NCBI GenBank assembly: GCA_949316235.1
Contig: OX438745.1
Coordinates: 2,609,001 to 2,673,000 of the forward strand
DNA: 64,000 bases
Origin: Oegoconia quadripuncta
Taxonomy: Eukaryota > Arthropoda > Insecta > Lepidoptera > Autostichidae
Direction of reading: 5' to 3'
Part shown: positions 45,641 through 57,149 of the stretch, piece by piece
How positions within the stretch are numbered: position 1 is the first letter of the stretch
Layout: each line of letters begins with the position of its first letter
The notes under the pieces: model-generated
Database searches by the model: none
The model's input: the letters and a program-made list of their open reading frames with translations, nothing else
What the model was told of the DNA's origin: nothing
Made by a program: the position numbers and the translations under genes

Positions 45641-45758
45641 AGGCATTCGCCCAGCAGTGGGACGCTATAGGCTAGATTAAATTAGAAGATGTGTCCCACT
45701 ACGCTGGATTTTTGCAATGACAGTCGATTTTTCTATGTACCAATAGTAGAAGGGGGCA

Positions 45759-46001
45759 TTACCATATCTCTAATACAGCTGAGACCAGCTGTATTGTATC
45801 TTCATCAGATACTTCAGACCTTCGATTTTTGACATCAAATGAAGCGGCCCACCAAGTTGAATATTTTTTGTAAAGGCGGTATATGTCGATCTCTAATAGT
45901 TTGGTTGGGCTCTTGTGTTTCCTAATCAGGGTCACCAGGTACTCCAGATCTTCGATTATCCTAGTTTTTATAGTTTTCCCTTTATGTGGCCATTGAACCA
46001 T
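45759..46001 (-). CDS. Unassigned 80-codon frame
   Basis: Minus-strand frame with charged composition (RIIEDLEYLVTLIRKHKSP, SFDVKNRRSEVSDEDT). No family recognised. It lies between retroelement ends and may be a fragment of one. Confidence 0.2.
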   Translation of the reverse strand: MVQWPHKGKTIKTRIIEDLEYLVTLIRKHKSPTKLLEIDIYRLYKKYSTWWAASFDVKNRRSEVSDEDTIQLVSAVLEIW

Positions 46002-46064
46002 AACTCTGTACCAAATTTCAGCTCTCTGAGTTTATGGGAAGTACTAGTTCTATTTTGATGATCA

Positions 46065-46090
46065 TGAGTGAGTGAGTGAGTGAGTGAGTG
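46065..46090. repeat. (GAGT)n microsatellite
   Basis: Six to seven perfect GTGA units. Confidence 0.9.
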
Positions 46091-46264
46091 TCATAAATGC
46101 GAAACTTTGCTTTCGCTTAACTTCGGAACTAAATGACCTACAGACTTGAAATTTTGGATTTTAAGTATGTGATTATAGCTTACTGGATGACGAAAATTTC
46201 TGCGTTCTAGTCTTATCCAGAGGTTCTTAAATAGGGGCCTGAAAATGCGGCGAAATGGTTCCAG

Positions 46265-46460
46265 TAAAGGATGGTACGGCAGTGTTTGCTTCGCGCTCGA
46301 CTTGGCGGGGGCACTGCCGTGCCCCCAGATCCTGTTTTAATCCACGGTATGTTCTATCCACATACCAAATTTCAGCCAAATCCGTTCAGCCGTTTCCCCG
46401 TGATTGAGCGACAAACAAACAAACATCTAAACTTTCGCATTTTTAATATTAGTTTAGTTA
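46265..46460. mobile_element. GC-rich hairpin motif copy 2 and adjoining repeat
   Basis: 46265-46326 repeats the motif at 4404-4466. It is followed by CATACCAAATTTCAGCCAAATCC...AACTTTCGCATTTTTAATATTAG, the reverse of the 21745-21930 family. Confidence 0.55.
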
Positions 46461-47360
46461 GATTCTTTACTCTCAAAATTTTGAATTTATAGTTATCTGT
46501 ATAGGTATAATATGTTGCATGGATCTCTGTAGCATTCTCTGTAGATGATTTATAGAATTGTCAAGCAGAGATCTCAGCTTGAGGACAGTTTTTTTTTTCT
46601 AGTTGTAGCTTTGTGCCAATTTCAAGTAAAAGGTAGGGAAATTTAATAAAGGAATACGGAAAGGAAAGGAAATTTGGAACGGAAGGAAAGGAAATACAGA
46701 CAAATTAAATATTCATAAAATTAATACATAAGTACATAAACTAAATTTTGATATCATTTTTCATGAGGAATGCGGATAATATATCATAATATTTTGGGTT
46801 CATCAATAAACAGACAATACAAGTAGGAAGGGGAACGTTGTAGGATACAAAAGAGCTCAAGAAAGAGGAACGGTCCTGGCGGGAGAAAAAATTGAGGACA
46901 GTTAAAAAGGGAATAGTTTATAATATGTAACTTGTATAGAGGCATCTCTTTCGAACTATGCTCAAGCGCAGATCTATAACACTTGAGAATAGTTAAAAAG
47001 GGACAGCTTTGTGACTTGTATAGCGGCATCTCTTTCTAACATTCTGAAATACGTACGGGCCTTAGTGTTCATTCATCATATCAGACACAGGACATTCACT
47101 GCTGAATACAGGCATCCCACCCTTCCAGTCTGGCATGCCTTATAAAATTTTGCGCCTCTTTTACTTCCATAAAGGGCAAATGTGACAGCAGGCTTCTATC
47201 TCGTGTCTATGTAGAGGAACTAGGACTTGCTAGCCCCAAAGAGTAGAATAATACAAGCTCGCCCTTTTAGTTTTCATTTACTATATAAAAATTGGATCAA
47301 ACAACAATAGCAACATTGAAAACAATGTAAACTTGGATATTTAATTTTCTGAATTCGATC

Positions 47361-47714
47361 ATGGTCCACCTGGGTGGACCACGGGTACTTTTACTTGCTG
47401 GTGGTTCACTTAAATTATGGGTAATATGCAATTCAAAAATGTCTATAGGCCATGGTTCACCTAAAATTAATTCCATGTGATCATATCATTTTACAATTGA
47501 ATTGTTTAGTTTTAATGAGAACATTATACCCACCATTTCAACCGCCTAAGTGCGTTGGCCCACCCAGGTGGACCACGGGCACTTTTACTTGCTGGTGGTT
47601 CACTTAAATTATGATTATTATAAATCATGGTTCACCTAAAATTAATTCCGTGATCATGTCATTTTATTACAATTGAATTGTTTAGTTAATGAGAACATTA
47701 TACCCACCATTTCA
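47361..47714. repeat. Tandem duplication of about 190 bp beside SINE-B
   Basis: Two copies starting near GGTGGACCACGGG and ending ACCCACCATTTCAACCGCCT (47546 and 47721). Each holds CTTGCTGGTGGTTCACTTAAA and GTTCACCTAAAATTAATTCC. The first copy ends in the first six bases of the SINE-B head. Confidence 0.8.
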
Positions 47715-48005
47715 ACCGCCTCTGTGGCTCAATGTAAACATAGGGTTATCAAATTGGAGGTTGCGGTTCGATTCACAGTAGAGTACATGTTTAGTACTTG
47801 GTTTGGTTGGTGGTAGGGCATTTTAATGTCCGCCTGGATAGTTACCAGTATCTAAAGTCAGCCGCCAAAGGCCAATGTTAATAGCATTGTTGTGTTCCAG
47901 AGATAAGATAGCCAGTCCCCCAAATAAGATAGGGTTTCCAGGTCAGTACTCTTCCACCTTCAGCCTCGCTTAACATCAGATGTGATTAAGGTCAAATGCT
48001 AACCT
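47715..48005 (+). mobile_element. SINE-B copy
   Basis: CCGCCTCTGTGGCTCAATG head, altered B box (GGTTCGATTCACAG), shortened body, end TAACCTGTTATAGATAAT. Confidence 0.75.
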
Positions 48006-48011
48006 GTTATA

Positions 48012-48290
48012 GATAATAAATAAATAAAATATCCTTAGACATACACACAGCGCCATCTAGTTCCACAGTAAGCAACTATATGCTTGTGTTGTGGATACCA
48101 GATGGTTGATATAATACATAAATAATTTTTTTTTTGTAAATAAATACTTATTATAAATAAAAACATCCATAACTTGGGTACACATGTCCGTATTCATCAC
48201 ACAAACATATGTCCCTAGCGGGATTCGAACCCGCAACCTTTTGGTACAGTGGTCAGAGTTGCTAACCACTACACCAAACAGGTCGTCAAA
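48012..48290 (-). mobile_element. SINE-A copy, reverse
   Basis: Joined tail-to-tail with the SINE-B before it. Keeps GCGCCATCTAGTTCCACAG, GGGATTCGAACCCGCAACC and ACCAAACAGGTCGTC. Confidence 0.85.
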
Positions 48291-48996
48291 GATACTTATC
48301 CCAAATAAGAATTTCACAATATATACGGTAGTGTCTACAATACAGTGGTTGTTACAGTTTGAATAAAACTAGAAATCATGGATCAAAGTTTTAATGTAAC
48401 ATTTATACAGTACACAAAACTTCAATTGTTTATATTTTTTGCAATTTTTATTATACAATGTTATGCTCCAATACCTAAAGGAGCTATCTGTGACTAAGTT
48501 TCATTTTTATAATCTATCAGTTTTGTTAACTTTAAAAAAATGAGAAAGCAAAACTTTCAGCCAGACCGGCATCAACAATTTTTCGAAAATACCATAATCT
48601 TTAAAAATATTTAAAGGTATTACTTGTTACCTTCATTTATTATATATACGAGTTCTATGAGACGGTGCATTATTAGAAAATTTAATGTAGATTTGCAATA
48701 ATCATTATTGATAAAGGTATTATTGCCAATTACTCAACAATAGGTTTACAACACTTAACTAAGCCCTATCAAGAGAGACTGGACATCATTCGAAACCCAT
48801 TATGCAGTACAATATAGAACAGACACAAACTTTAAAGAATTAGTGCAAAGAAGATAAAGCGGTCACTTTCGAAATCAAGGTGGCTGAATAGGGATTTCCA
48901 ATGCCATAATTTAAGAGTGTAATTAAAAATAAAACAATGTGTCCTACATAATATAAAACTGCAATGAATGCGACATGACTATCAATTAAAAATACA

Positions 48997-49002
48997 TTTA
49001 TT
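48997..49002 (-). terminator. BTF3 polyadenylation signal
   Basis: AATAAA on the minus strand, about 146 bp past the BTF3 stop codon. Confidence 0.55.
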
Positions 49003-49147
49003 TAGGAACACAACAAATTATTTTCATTACAAAATAAAAACCTGTTTCTTTTGAGACGCACTTCATTGGCTTTGGAAATCCCACAGTTCATTATCACTTC
49101 GGGTGAGCAAAATTAAAAACTAGACAGTTCTGCTCTGGGAGTTGGTC

Positions 49148-49675
49148 CTAATCGGTTTTTTTGTCAGCGGCTTTGGTTTCTGTCTCAGGTTTCTTTTCCT
49201 TTTCCTTCTCTTTCTCATCCGTGATCACTTCCTTAGCCTCCTGTTTCGAGGCCTCATCAAAATTGCCAACAAGGTTAGGCACTTCGTCATCTTCATCGAT
49301 TGGTTTTGGCGCCGCAACGCTGGACGCTAACCTTTTCAATTGATTCAATCCTTCGGGGCCCAGTTGGCTAAGGATGCCGGGCAGCATCTCGGCGATCTGC
49401 TTGTTTTCCCCATGCCCAGTGATAGCGAAAGTGTTCGCCGCGAGTGAGGCTTGCGCTTTCGGGTTGTTGAAGTGTATTACTGTGCCGTCATCCTTTATCA
49501 TATTTACCTCCTCGATGCCAGGAATAGTGTTCACTGACAACTTTTTAAGTGACGACTGCAATTTCTTGTCGTCTGTGGCTGCGGTGGCATGAACAACCTT
49601 CTTTTTACGCCTCGGTGTGCCCTTACCGCCGATGCGTACCTGTGACTGCAATTTCTTCAGTTTTTCGGTGTTCAT
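49148..49675 (-). CDS. bic: Nascent polypeptide-associated complex beta subunit (BTF3/bicaudal)
   Basis: Ribosome-bound chaperone partner of NAC-alpha that shields nascent chains and prevents mistargeting to the ER. One frame of 175 codons, a usual length for the insect protein. It begins [19 protein letters not shown], followed by the basic ribosome-contact patch PRRKKK (residues 22-27). The NAC domain follows ([37 protein letters not shown]). Then come [20 protein letters not shown] and an acidic/Lys-Glu-rich tail ([20 protein letters not shown]). No intron interrupts the coding part. There is no flanking poly-A run, and AATAAA lies downstream, so it reads as the working gene, not a retrocopy. 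The ATG at 49675 is the family start. Confidence 0.96.
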   Translation of the reverse strand: MNTEKLKKLQSQVRIGGKGTPRRKKKVVHATAATDDKKLQSSLKKLSVNTIPGIEEVNMIKDDGTVIHFNNPKAQASLAANTFAITGHGENKQIAEMLPGILSQLGPEGLNQLKRLASSVAAPKPIDEDDEVPNLVGNFDEASKQEAKEVITDEKEKEKEKKPETETKAADKKTD

Positions 49676-50187
49676 TTTGTTATTTTAACACGCGACACCT
49701 GACAAAAAGGACGCTACGTACTTTTTAAAGATGTTTATTTGTTGATTTCAATCGCGATCACACGAGTTTTCCATGTAACTTGATCGTAAGCACGTGTTTT
49801 GAACACCGGTTCGCTACAAAGGGAAAATGGTGGATTTTGTGACAAGCTATTTCTGTTTTCCGTGCTCCTGTTGGTGGCAGCACTGATGACACTTTATCGT
49901 TTTACTCTTACTTTAGATAAATTCTATCAAATTACAAGGAAGTAAATACGGACAAATTAGACACATTATCCGAATTTACTTGATTGTTTTTTTGTTAGCA
50001 TAGCCAAAATCTGTTTTTGAATAAACGATGAAGTAATAAAAATTTAAGCTTTTCGTCGTGTCATGTTGAGGCATGAATGCGTGAAATGGAATTTAATTTA
50101 TAATGGTATACTAACTAGCGCCATCTATAAATTGTAAATTGATTTCTGCTTGCACATAATCTAAAGGTTATAAATAAATTTGTATAG

Positions 50188-50458
50188 ATGGCGCTGTCGG
50201 AAGAAGACGTCTTACAGTTGTACTTCTTTATTATAGCATAGATGGAGCTAGCTGTGCTTGACTTGAAAAATTTACATGAAACCTTAACAATCCTAAGTAA
50301 GAGTTTAATGTTTGGTCTAGTAGGTAGGATACATTTAAAAGTCTGTACTTTCCACCAAAAAATATCTATAGACTTGCATCGTTTCAACAAAGATTTTTTT
50401 GTTTTGTTTGACGTGTATGGTTATATATACAATAAAGTGTAAAAAAAAAAAAAAAAAA
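50188..50458 (+). pseudogene. Polyadenylated retrocopy candidate
   Basis: ATGGCGCTGTCGGAAGAAG opens 18 codons to a stop. A second frame from 50242 (MELAVLDLKNLHETLTILSK...) runs 66 codons to TAA at 50442. ACAATAAAGTG is followed after 4 bp by a run of about 19 A. An AATAAA plus an encoded A tract is the mark of reverse-transcribed mRNA. I do not recognise the product and found no target duplication. Confidence 0.35.
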
Positions 50459-50464
50459 AAGAGA

Positions 50465-51480
50465 TGAACTCGTCCTGTCTATTCATCACCCTTTTCCTCT
50501 GCATAGTACTCTTGGGTAGCGCGCCTATTATCAATTTACTCTGATGTGTCGTTAAAATGTGGATACGTGTATGTAGTAGGCAGATAGCACGCAGATAGTT
50601 AATGGTGTAATTATGTGGAATAGGCTACAAACGCGACCATCAAATGACACAAAGCTTTATTCGATGGTGGTTTTGAAGAAAAAATAAAATTAAACTATAT
50701 GCCAATATACCTTCTATTTCACTTACCTAATATGCCGTCTTTTTTCCTTACACCAAAAAATTCATATAAGTACTTATTGGGTCTTTACCTATGAAATTGG
50801 AGTTTTTTTTTCTTCGTTAATCATAATATGTATCAATTCCTGCGATTTTCGAAGCTATATCCAAATTTGTTTTTTATTTAGAAAATGGAATATTAATTCA
50901 AGGTTTCACATGAGATATTTTTTAATTTCTGGGCTAAATCACATAATAAAAATTTTTTGAACAGAGCTGTTTTCATGTGCTTGCCATAATCATTTCTTAG
51001 ATTCGCTGAAACTTTTATAAAGCGGTTACTTTTAAAAATTAACGCGGCCCATAACTTAATGTTATCCGATAATACACACAAATTTTAACTAAATTTGGAT
51101 TTGCCGTTCCCAAAAAAAAATCAAAAATGTTTGTATGGAGAAAACAGTCTTAATAAAATTTTTCATAGGTAAGGACCTAATATATATAAAACATGGTTGA
51201 ACCTACATATAAATTAGTACAATATATTCAAGTGGATGCACTTAATTTCTTTTTTGTGTACATTTAATTGTCACTCCAAGTGCCTATACTATGTTTTATT
51301 ACTTATGTTAGGTTTTGTATGTACTTAATAGAGTTTGTAAATTTACTTTAGTTCTAAATGTTATCGTGTAGCTTACTGCCAAGCCATAATTAATAAAAAA
51401 AAAGGACAACCTGTTATTGGCTAATGTGAAGGTATACCAATTGTACCTTTACATAATATATTATATGTAAAACAGATAAT
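50465..51480. other. No gene seen
   Basis: AT-rich. 50697-50760 (ATGCCAATATACCTTCTATTTC) shares a block with 19126-19160 and 58425-58460. Confidence 0.4.
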
Positions 51481-51488
51481 TGGTTTTC

Positions 51489-51567
51489 TTTTTTTTATGC
51501 ACAACAGGTTGGTACTTGACCTCATTAGACCTGATGTTAAGTAAAGATGAGGTCGAAGGTGGAAGCT
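51489..51567 (-). mobile_element. SINE-B 3' fragment
   Basis: Poly-T, ATGCACAACAGGTTGGTACTTGACC, GATGAGGTCGAAGGTGGAAGC, then stops. Confidence 0.7.
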
Positions 51568-51909
51568 ATAAGTAATAGTGGAAGTTATAAATAAAATAAA
51601 ATAGATACCTAATGTATCATCTAGTCTTCAAGTCTCAATCAAAAGCCCTCAATACTTAAACCGTTCAACCTCTTACCAACGAAAATAAACCTCGCTCATC
51701 AACTAACAAGCGATCGCAATAAATATTTATCTGCATTTACTAAATGGACTACAAAATGGCTGCCTATAAAACTGTCGGCGCGCGATCCGTTCACGCCATC
51801 TTTCAGTGTAAGGCTAGCGACACACCCGGCTGGATTACTGCTTGTGGAGGAACGTTAGAAACGCGCTTGATTCTACGTATTGCTGTATACCACGAGCACA
51901 CAGCTCATG

Positions 51910-52239
51910 GGCCCGTATTAATACACCATTCTCAAGATGGAGAACAGTCTTGTGACCGGTCTCAAGTAAACTTGTTGATTAATAAACCTAACTTGAGACC
52001 TGAAAAGCAGTACTCAAGCAGTACTCTCTTGAGAGGTGCGCGTATTAATAAACGAAACTCAAGACTATCATTCATTCCCGCTGAGGCGAAAACTTGAGAA
52101 GTGATATCAGCTGAGTAGACCTCAAGATTGGTTTATAAATTAGCACGGAGCTTGAGATAGCGTCAACTGCTTAAGATGCATCTCGTTTGATATAGCCTCA
52201 AGACTTGTATTGAGATTGGTTTATTAATAGGTACTGGCC
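51910..52239. mobile_element. PIF/Harbinger-like MITE, 330 bp
   Basis: GGGCCCGTATTAATACACC ... GTTTATTAATAGGTACTGGCC. It is the inverted-orientation partner of 12969-13299 over its full length (TCAGCTGAGTAGACCTCAAG, CTTGAGACCTGAAAAGCA). The open frame at 51744-52097 passes into it and is not a gene. Confidence 0.7.
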
Positions 52240-52429
52240 TTAGAGTCCGGGGACCATTGGTTTTACTGTTCGAACGGAACGTCATTGTTTTGGTTTAGCT
52301 GATGTAAAAAATGGATCGCGCTGTTTTTGGTGAACGACTATATAGTTGACGCTACCAAAGGAAAACTAAACCCAAAAGGTTTAGAGCTAACCACTTTACT
52401 TTACACATTACTTTCCTATGTTGCTGTAA

Positions 52430-52565
52430 CTTGAACTTGTAACGAAGAGCGGGGACTCCTGGTACAAGTATTTATTTACTTAATAGGGGTCCTCAACAAC
52501 TAATTACTGTCGTGAATTAATGTTACGCAATAAATCATTTTCATTTTCATTTTTCATTAACCACG
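52430..52565 (+). mobile_element. LINE 3' end with ATTTTC tail
   Basis: ACTTAATAGGGGTCCTCAAC...GCAATAAATCATTTTCATTTTC. Reverse relative at 35046-35235. Confidence 0.55.
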
Positions 52566-52689
52566 AGTATTAAAAAAAAAAAACTAGTTTAATTACCGTT
52601 CAAATGATTAGCGCGATACGAAACGTGCTCAACGTAACGTTTTTGGTTGTGGTTTAGCTATAGTTCAAAGTCCCCCAGTAGACATTAAA

Positions 52690-52832
52690 AAGGGTTTGCT
52701 TGTCTAAAGGGTTGTATGGAAGAGATCGCTTTTAGTGATAAGACCGTTTAATCGACCAAAATTATTGTAAATTATTTTGCGCAAAAAAGAGTATTTGTAT
52801 TGTATTATATTTTGTATTAAAAACTTGCCAAA
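52690..52832 (+). mobile_element. LINE 3' end (GATAAGACCG family)
   Basis: GTATGGAAGAGATCGCTTTTAGTGATAAGACCG...AAAGAGTATTTGTATTGTATT. The TATTG-type tail here is short, against 0.7 kb at 2823-3520. Confidence 0.6.
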
Positions 52833-53620
52833 ACCATCAAACTGAAATAATTTAGAAAAGGTTAATTTTTTTTGACTATTTGGATCATATAAGTAAGTAT
52901 GCACATAATATGCCACTCGGCGATGCACAGTATAATTAAATATACATACACAACTTTACAGACCTTTTATCAAAAGTTATTGTAAATTGTAGCGAGGTTG
53001 AACAAAGACTAGCATTGAATAATAAATGCAGCGGATTGCACATACAATAGTTTTATTAGTTTGTAAGGAATTTTGGATACCGTGATAAGCAAGACATAGA
53101 CAAACAGTAGAGTAAATAAATATCAAAAGAGTTGTTATAGATATATCTAGTTTATGCCTAAGGAATATAAACTTAACATAAATTATCTTATATATTAAAG
53201 AGTATTCGTATTGAATTATGGAGCCATCAAGAGGTACCTACGTAGATTATATTAATGGTATTAGGTAGTCCGTCAGATCATTGTTCTTATAAATAACCGG
53301 ACAGTAAGATTAGGTGCTAAGTTAATTACCTACAATGCCAGACATAAAACGCGCGCTGTGTGACTGTGAACTCTACTTATGACAGCTATTAATAATTCCT
53401 GAACGCATCCGATGCCCCGAACTATTGCTGAACGTTTCGCTAAAACGTTCGTGTTCTTCGCGCGCACTTAGCAGAGGTGCTGACAGATGGTACACTCGTG
53501 AACAAAAGTTGTATGTAGCTAAATGAATTTAGCTACTATTTAGGTCTTTCAGTTAGAGCAGGCCTAAACAAATAACATACATACAATGCATTTCTGTATC
53601 CGATTATTTTTCTTTTTGTG
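52833..53620. other. No gene seen
   Basis: No conserved motif or long frame noticed. Confidence 0.35.
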
Positions 53621-53624
53621 TAAA

Positions 53625-53672
53625 AAGGGTTACTTCTTGACCTCAATCACACGTGAAGTTAAGTGAAGATGA
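53625..53672 (-). mobile_element. SINE-B tail scrap
   Basis: CTTGACCTCAATCACACGTGAAGTTAAGTGAAGATGAA only. Confidence 0.5.
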
Positions 53673-54127
53673 ATCTGCAGGTGATGGCGGGCTCACTCCG
53701 ATCGCTTAACATTATAGAGTCGGTTATAGACCTAACTTAAAAAACTTTGCGGTTATATAAGGTCTAACAAAATTACAAAATTACAAACAAAATGACAAAC
53801 TTTGGCAATTGTACGTACATGACAATAAAATAATATATTCATTAAAAAAGTAGCCTTAAAAATTTTGTTTCCGAGTAAAAAAATTAAATGTAAGTGCAAA
53901 TGAAAATACACATTAACAGACTTACGTCATTTTGATTGTACCTTGTTTTATCAATGAGAAAAACAGGCAACGTTCCATTGACATGGAAGACGTCAAAGGA
54001 GGTGGCGGGTGGCGGGGCACAAGGCGCAAGGCTTGTGGTTGTCTTTCGGCGTCTTCAAAGATACCGCGGCACATGTTTGTGTGTTGTGGCAAAGTACTTA
54101 GAGTGCGCGGCCTTAATGTAGTAGGTA

Positions 54128-54350
54128 CTAGTGGTAGGACCTTTTAAATGTCCGCCTGGCTAGTTAATCTTATCTAAGTCTGCTGCTAAACAACAATGTT
54201 GAGAGCATTGTTGTGTTCCGCCTGTTGGAGATAAGATAGTCAGTCCCCATATTAATTGATGCTCCAGGTGAGCCGGCTTCCTTCGGCCTCATCTTCACTA
54301 AACATCAGGTGTGATTTAGGTCTAGCGATGATAACACTTTGTGCATAAGA
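54128..54350 (+). mobile_element. SINE-B, 5'-truncated and old
   Basis: TTTTAAATGTCCGCCTGGCTAG to CACTTTGTGCATAAG with many substitutions (CTGCTGCTAAACAACAATG). Confidence 0.7.
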
Positions 54351-54910
54351 AAACAGTCTTTATGTTGCGGATTGCTGCGCCGGCAATCACACGAAAACAT
54401 TTTCGTTCACGCCTGTACATAACCGACTAATAAACTAATGCACTTAAATTTGGCCCGACTTACGCGTTTATGGCATTTTTATAATCATATTTTAGTGCTT
54501 TATGTTGATTTGCCGCTTTCTACTGAGAGCGAATGTGAATAATGATTTTATGAAGTGAAAACGTAAGAACAAAATAAATATTGAACAAGTAAGTGCGTTG
54601 AATAAATCACTTTTGACCCGATGTTTGTCTGTGAAATGGTTGATTAATGGTGTTTCTAATGTGTCGGTGAAGTGTTGTGACGTACATACTTGCTTGCTTT
54701 TTAACCGACTTATAAAAAAGGAGCAGGTTCCCAATCGTGTATCTTTGTACTTATTTTAGGATTCCGCACTTTAAAAGGTATTTAAAAAATAAATATAAAG
54801 TGATAGAAAACCCATGAGAAAACAACTATTATCTAGATAAACCAAACCAACTATATTAAAAGCTAAATATCTTCGAAACGGCTTAACCGATTTTCATCAA
54901 ACATGACTAA

Positions 54911-55284
54911 GGCCCGTATTAATAAACCGTTCTCAAGATTGACATGGCCTCAATTATATATTATTATAATTATATAAGTATTAGCATTATAGTTACAGAC
55001 GTAAAAAGTGTGCTTAGTGGCTAATTCACATAAGATTTTTATTTTTAAGATCTTTTCTTTTTGTTAACGCACTCTCAAGTAGGTAACAGCAGTTTTTTTT
55101 TTCTTTTTTTCTCACACATAAGTGTATGTGGGAACGCGCCTGACTGCTGTTTTATGTTGAAAACATAAGTGAGAGAGGGGTTGCGCTGAAAACCAGCGCT
55201 GTCAATTGCCATAAGACATATTGGCAGCAAATGCTGACGCTGAGATGTGATCTCAATCTCAAGAACGATTTATTAATGCGGGCC
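54911..55284. mobile_element. PIF/Harbinger-like MITE with internal insertion
   Basis: GGCCCGTATTAATAAACCG ... TTTATTAATGCGGGCC flanked by TAA (54908-54910, 55285-55287). After GGCCTCAA the sequence turns to unrelated AT-rich DNA (about 54955-55235), then returns to the right end. The short form is at 31994-32145. Confidence 0.7.
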
Positions 55285-55674
55285 TAAGAACCCGTCCCGT
55301 ATTTAATCTTTATTATAATAACATTGAAAATTTAGCAAACCCCCGTAACACTATGATGTCATCGAAATACAGGAACACTGTGTTAAAAGTAATATCTTCG
55401 CCACGGCGCATGGCTAAGAATCTGTCCCCTTTAGTCTTTAAAAAACTAAAGAAACCTCACTCAAATAGCACCACAAATTACCCAGATACACATGTCAATA
55501 GAATCTAGGGATATTTTGAATAAAGTTCTTAAACTCAAAAAATACTGGCCGGTTTAAAAATCTTTTAATGAAAGCTTATTTTGTAGGCCTTATTAAATGA
55601 TTCCAAAATCGAATTTGAAAAACCAATTAAAAACAAACGATTTGCGCGGCATAATTGTAATGAAGTTTGGAGGC

Positions 55675-56050
55675 TTTTTGGCGGGATCTCGGCGAGTAAA
55701 GTTGCATTTTTCTTTATAATTCTTACATTCTGACTTTTGAAGCTTAATAACGGCAGAATATTGTGCAGCAAAAGTTAGTGATGGTGCACAAGTGAAGGAA
55801 GTGTAAATTAAAGTGCGTAACGAAGGTTTCGGGTTCCCACAAGAAGCCGCCAAAATCTTTTGTAAAGCATTCTGCCACTTTACTGAAGAATGACTTGACC
55901 GTGACTAGACTCTGTATACGCCAAGTATACGACGAATTACTTGTTTTGACTGAGACTGACTTACAAACTGAAGAAATAAGAGAAATAAGACATGGCTGTT
56001 ATGGGCTAGATCCCTTTGCCTTCTCCTAGAGGAGAGAATAAAACGAAAAA
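55675..56050 (+). mobile_element. Dispersed repeat (GCAGAATATTGTGCAGCAAA family)
   Basis: The third copy, ending GCCTTCTCCTAGAGGAGAGAATAAAACG and an A run, which shows this is a polyadenylated 3' end. Confidence 0.65.
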
Positions 56051-56100
56051 AAAAAACAGTCGACATCCCAGGGAGAAACCGGACCACACGTCGCAATATA

Positions 56101-57142
56101 CAGGGCGTCCCACGGCTATGCCACATGGAGGGAAAGTACCTTGAATTTAGTAGATGGAACATTTTACTGAAAGAAGACATTATTTTAATTTAAAAAACAA
56201 TTTAAACTGCATTCATAGATTTTTAAATAAGTACATGGTTGAACCGGGAATCGAACCCTTTATTTATAAAAAAAAAATTACCATGTAGCTTTATCATACC
56301 GATCGAAAGGCTTCATCATAAGGATTATTTTTTGCTAAATAACATAGTGTCAGAAATAAAAGGAAGACCATGAATTTTAACATTTTTAATACAAAATTAA
56401 TCAATTTATCAAATGCTCAAAATGAGCCCCTTCCTGTTCAATACAAAGTCGCACTCTTTTGATTATTTCGCTCCCTGTCGATTTTTTGATCATGTTGTGG
56501 TGGATATTTAGAATAATACGTCGAAGTTCTGTTTGTAGCTCGTGGACACTTTGATACTGGTTCTTGTAAACTAAATTTTTTACATAACCCCATAAAAAAA
56601 AATCTAATCAGCCAGCCGCATTGCGATGGAGAAAATCATTTACGCGTCTTTCGGCAGATTCAGGATACGGCATACAACCAGGTACCTACTTACTAATTTA
56701 ATTACGTATCTCTTTATCATTTTATCATGAACTTAAATTATAATAGGGAAATGATGCATACTTCTCGAGTGGGTAATTAGTATTAGTAATGATAATGTCA
56801 GTTGTATGTCCTTACGGCAATGTCAGCTTTTCATTTTTCTGAACAAAATTGCACATCTAATGTTAAAATTCATGGTCTTCCTTTTATTTCTGACACTATG
56901 TTATTTAGCAAAAAATAATCCTTATGATGAAGCCTTTCGATCGGTATGATAAAGTTACATGGTAATTTTTTTTTAATAAATAAAGGGTTCGATTCCCGGT
57001 TCAACCATGTACTTGTTTAAAAATCTATGAATGCAGTTTAAATTGTTTTTTAAATTAAAATAATGTCTTCTTTCAGTAAAATGTTCCATCTACAAAATTC
57101 AAGGTACTTTCCCTCCATGTGGCATAGCCGTGGGACGCCCTG
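56101..57142. mobile_element. 1-kb TIR element, copy 3
   Basis: Both CAGGGCGTCCCACGGC ends and the TA duplication (56099-56100, 57143-57144) are intact. The internal region resembles copy 1 (CGTCTTTCGGCAGATTC) but is longer. The minus strand keeps LQTELRRIILNIHHNMIKKS, part of a transposase C-terminus. The plus and minus frames in the arms are mirror artefacts. Confidence 0.8.
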
Positions 57143-57149
57143 TATATTT

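Noticed and set aside
49161..49592. Plus-strand frames opposite BTF3
   Set aside because: Shadow frames of a well-supported minus-strand gene with ordinary codon mirror effects.
49148..49675. BTF3 as a processed retrocopy because it lacks coding introns
   Set aside because: No flanking poly-A tract or direct repeats, an intact full-length frame, and a proper downstream poly(A) signal.
51744..52097. 117-codon frame as a gene
   Set aside because: Its second half is the PIF/Harbinger-like MITE. No protein family signature.
53932..54147. Overlapping plus frames as a small gene
   Set aside because: Two frames of similar length overlap, no motif is seen, and the end runs into an old SINE-B.
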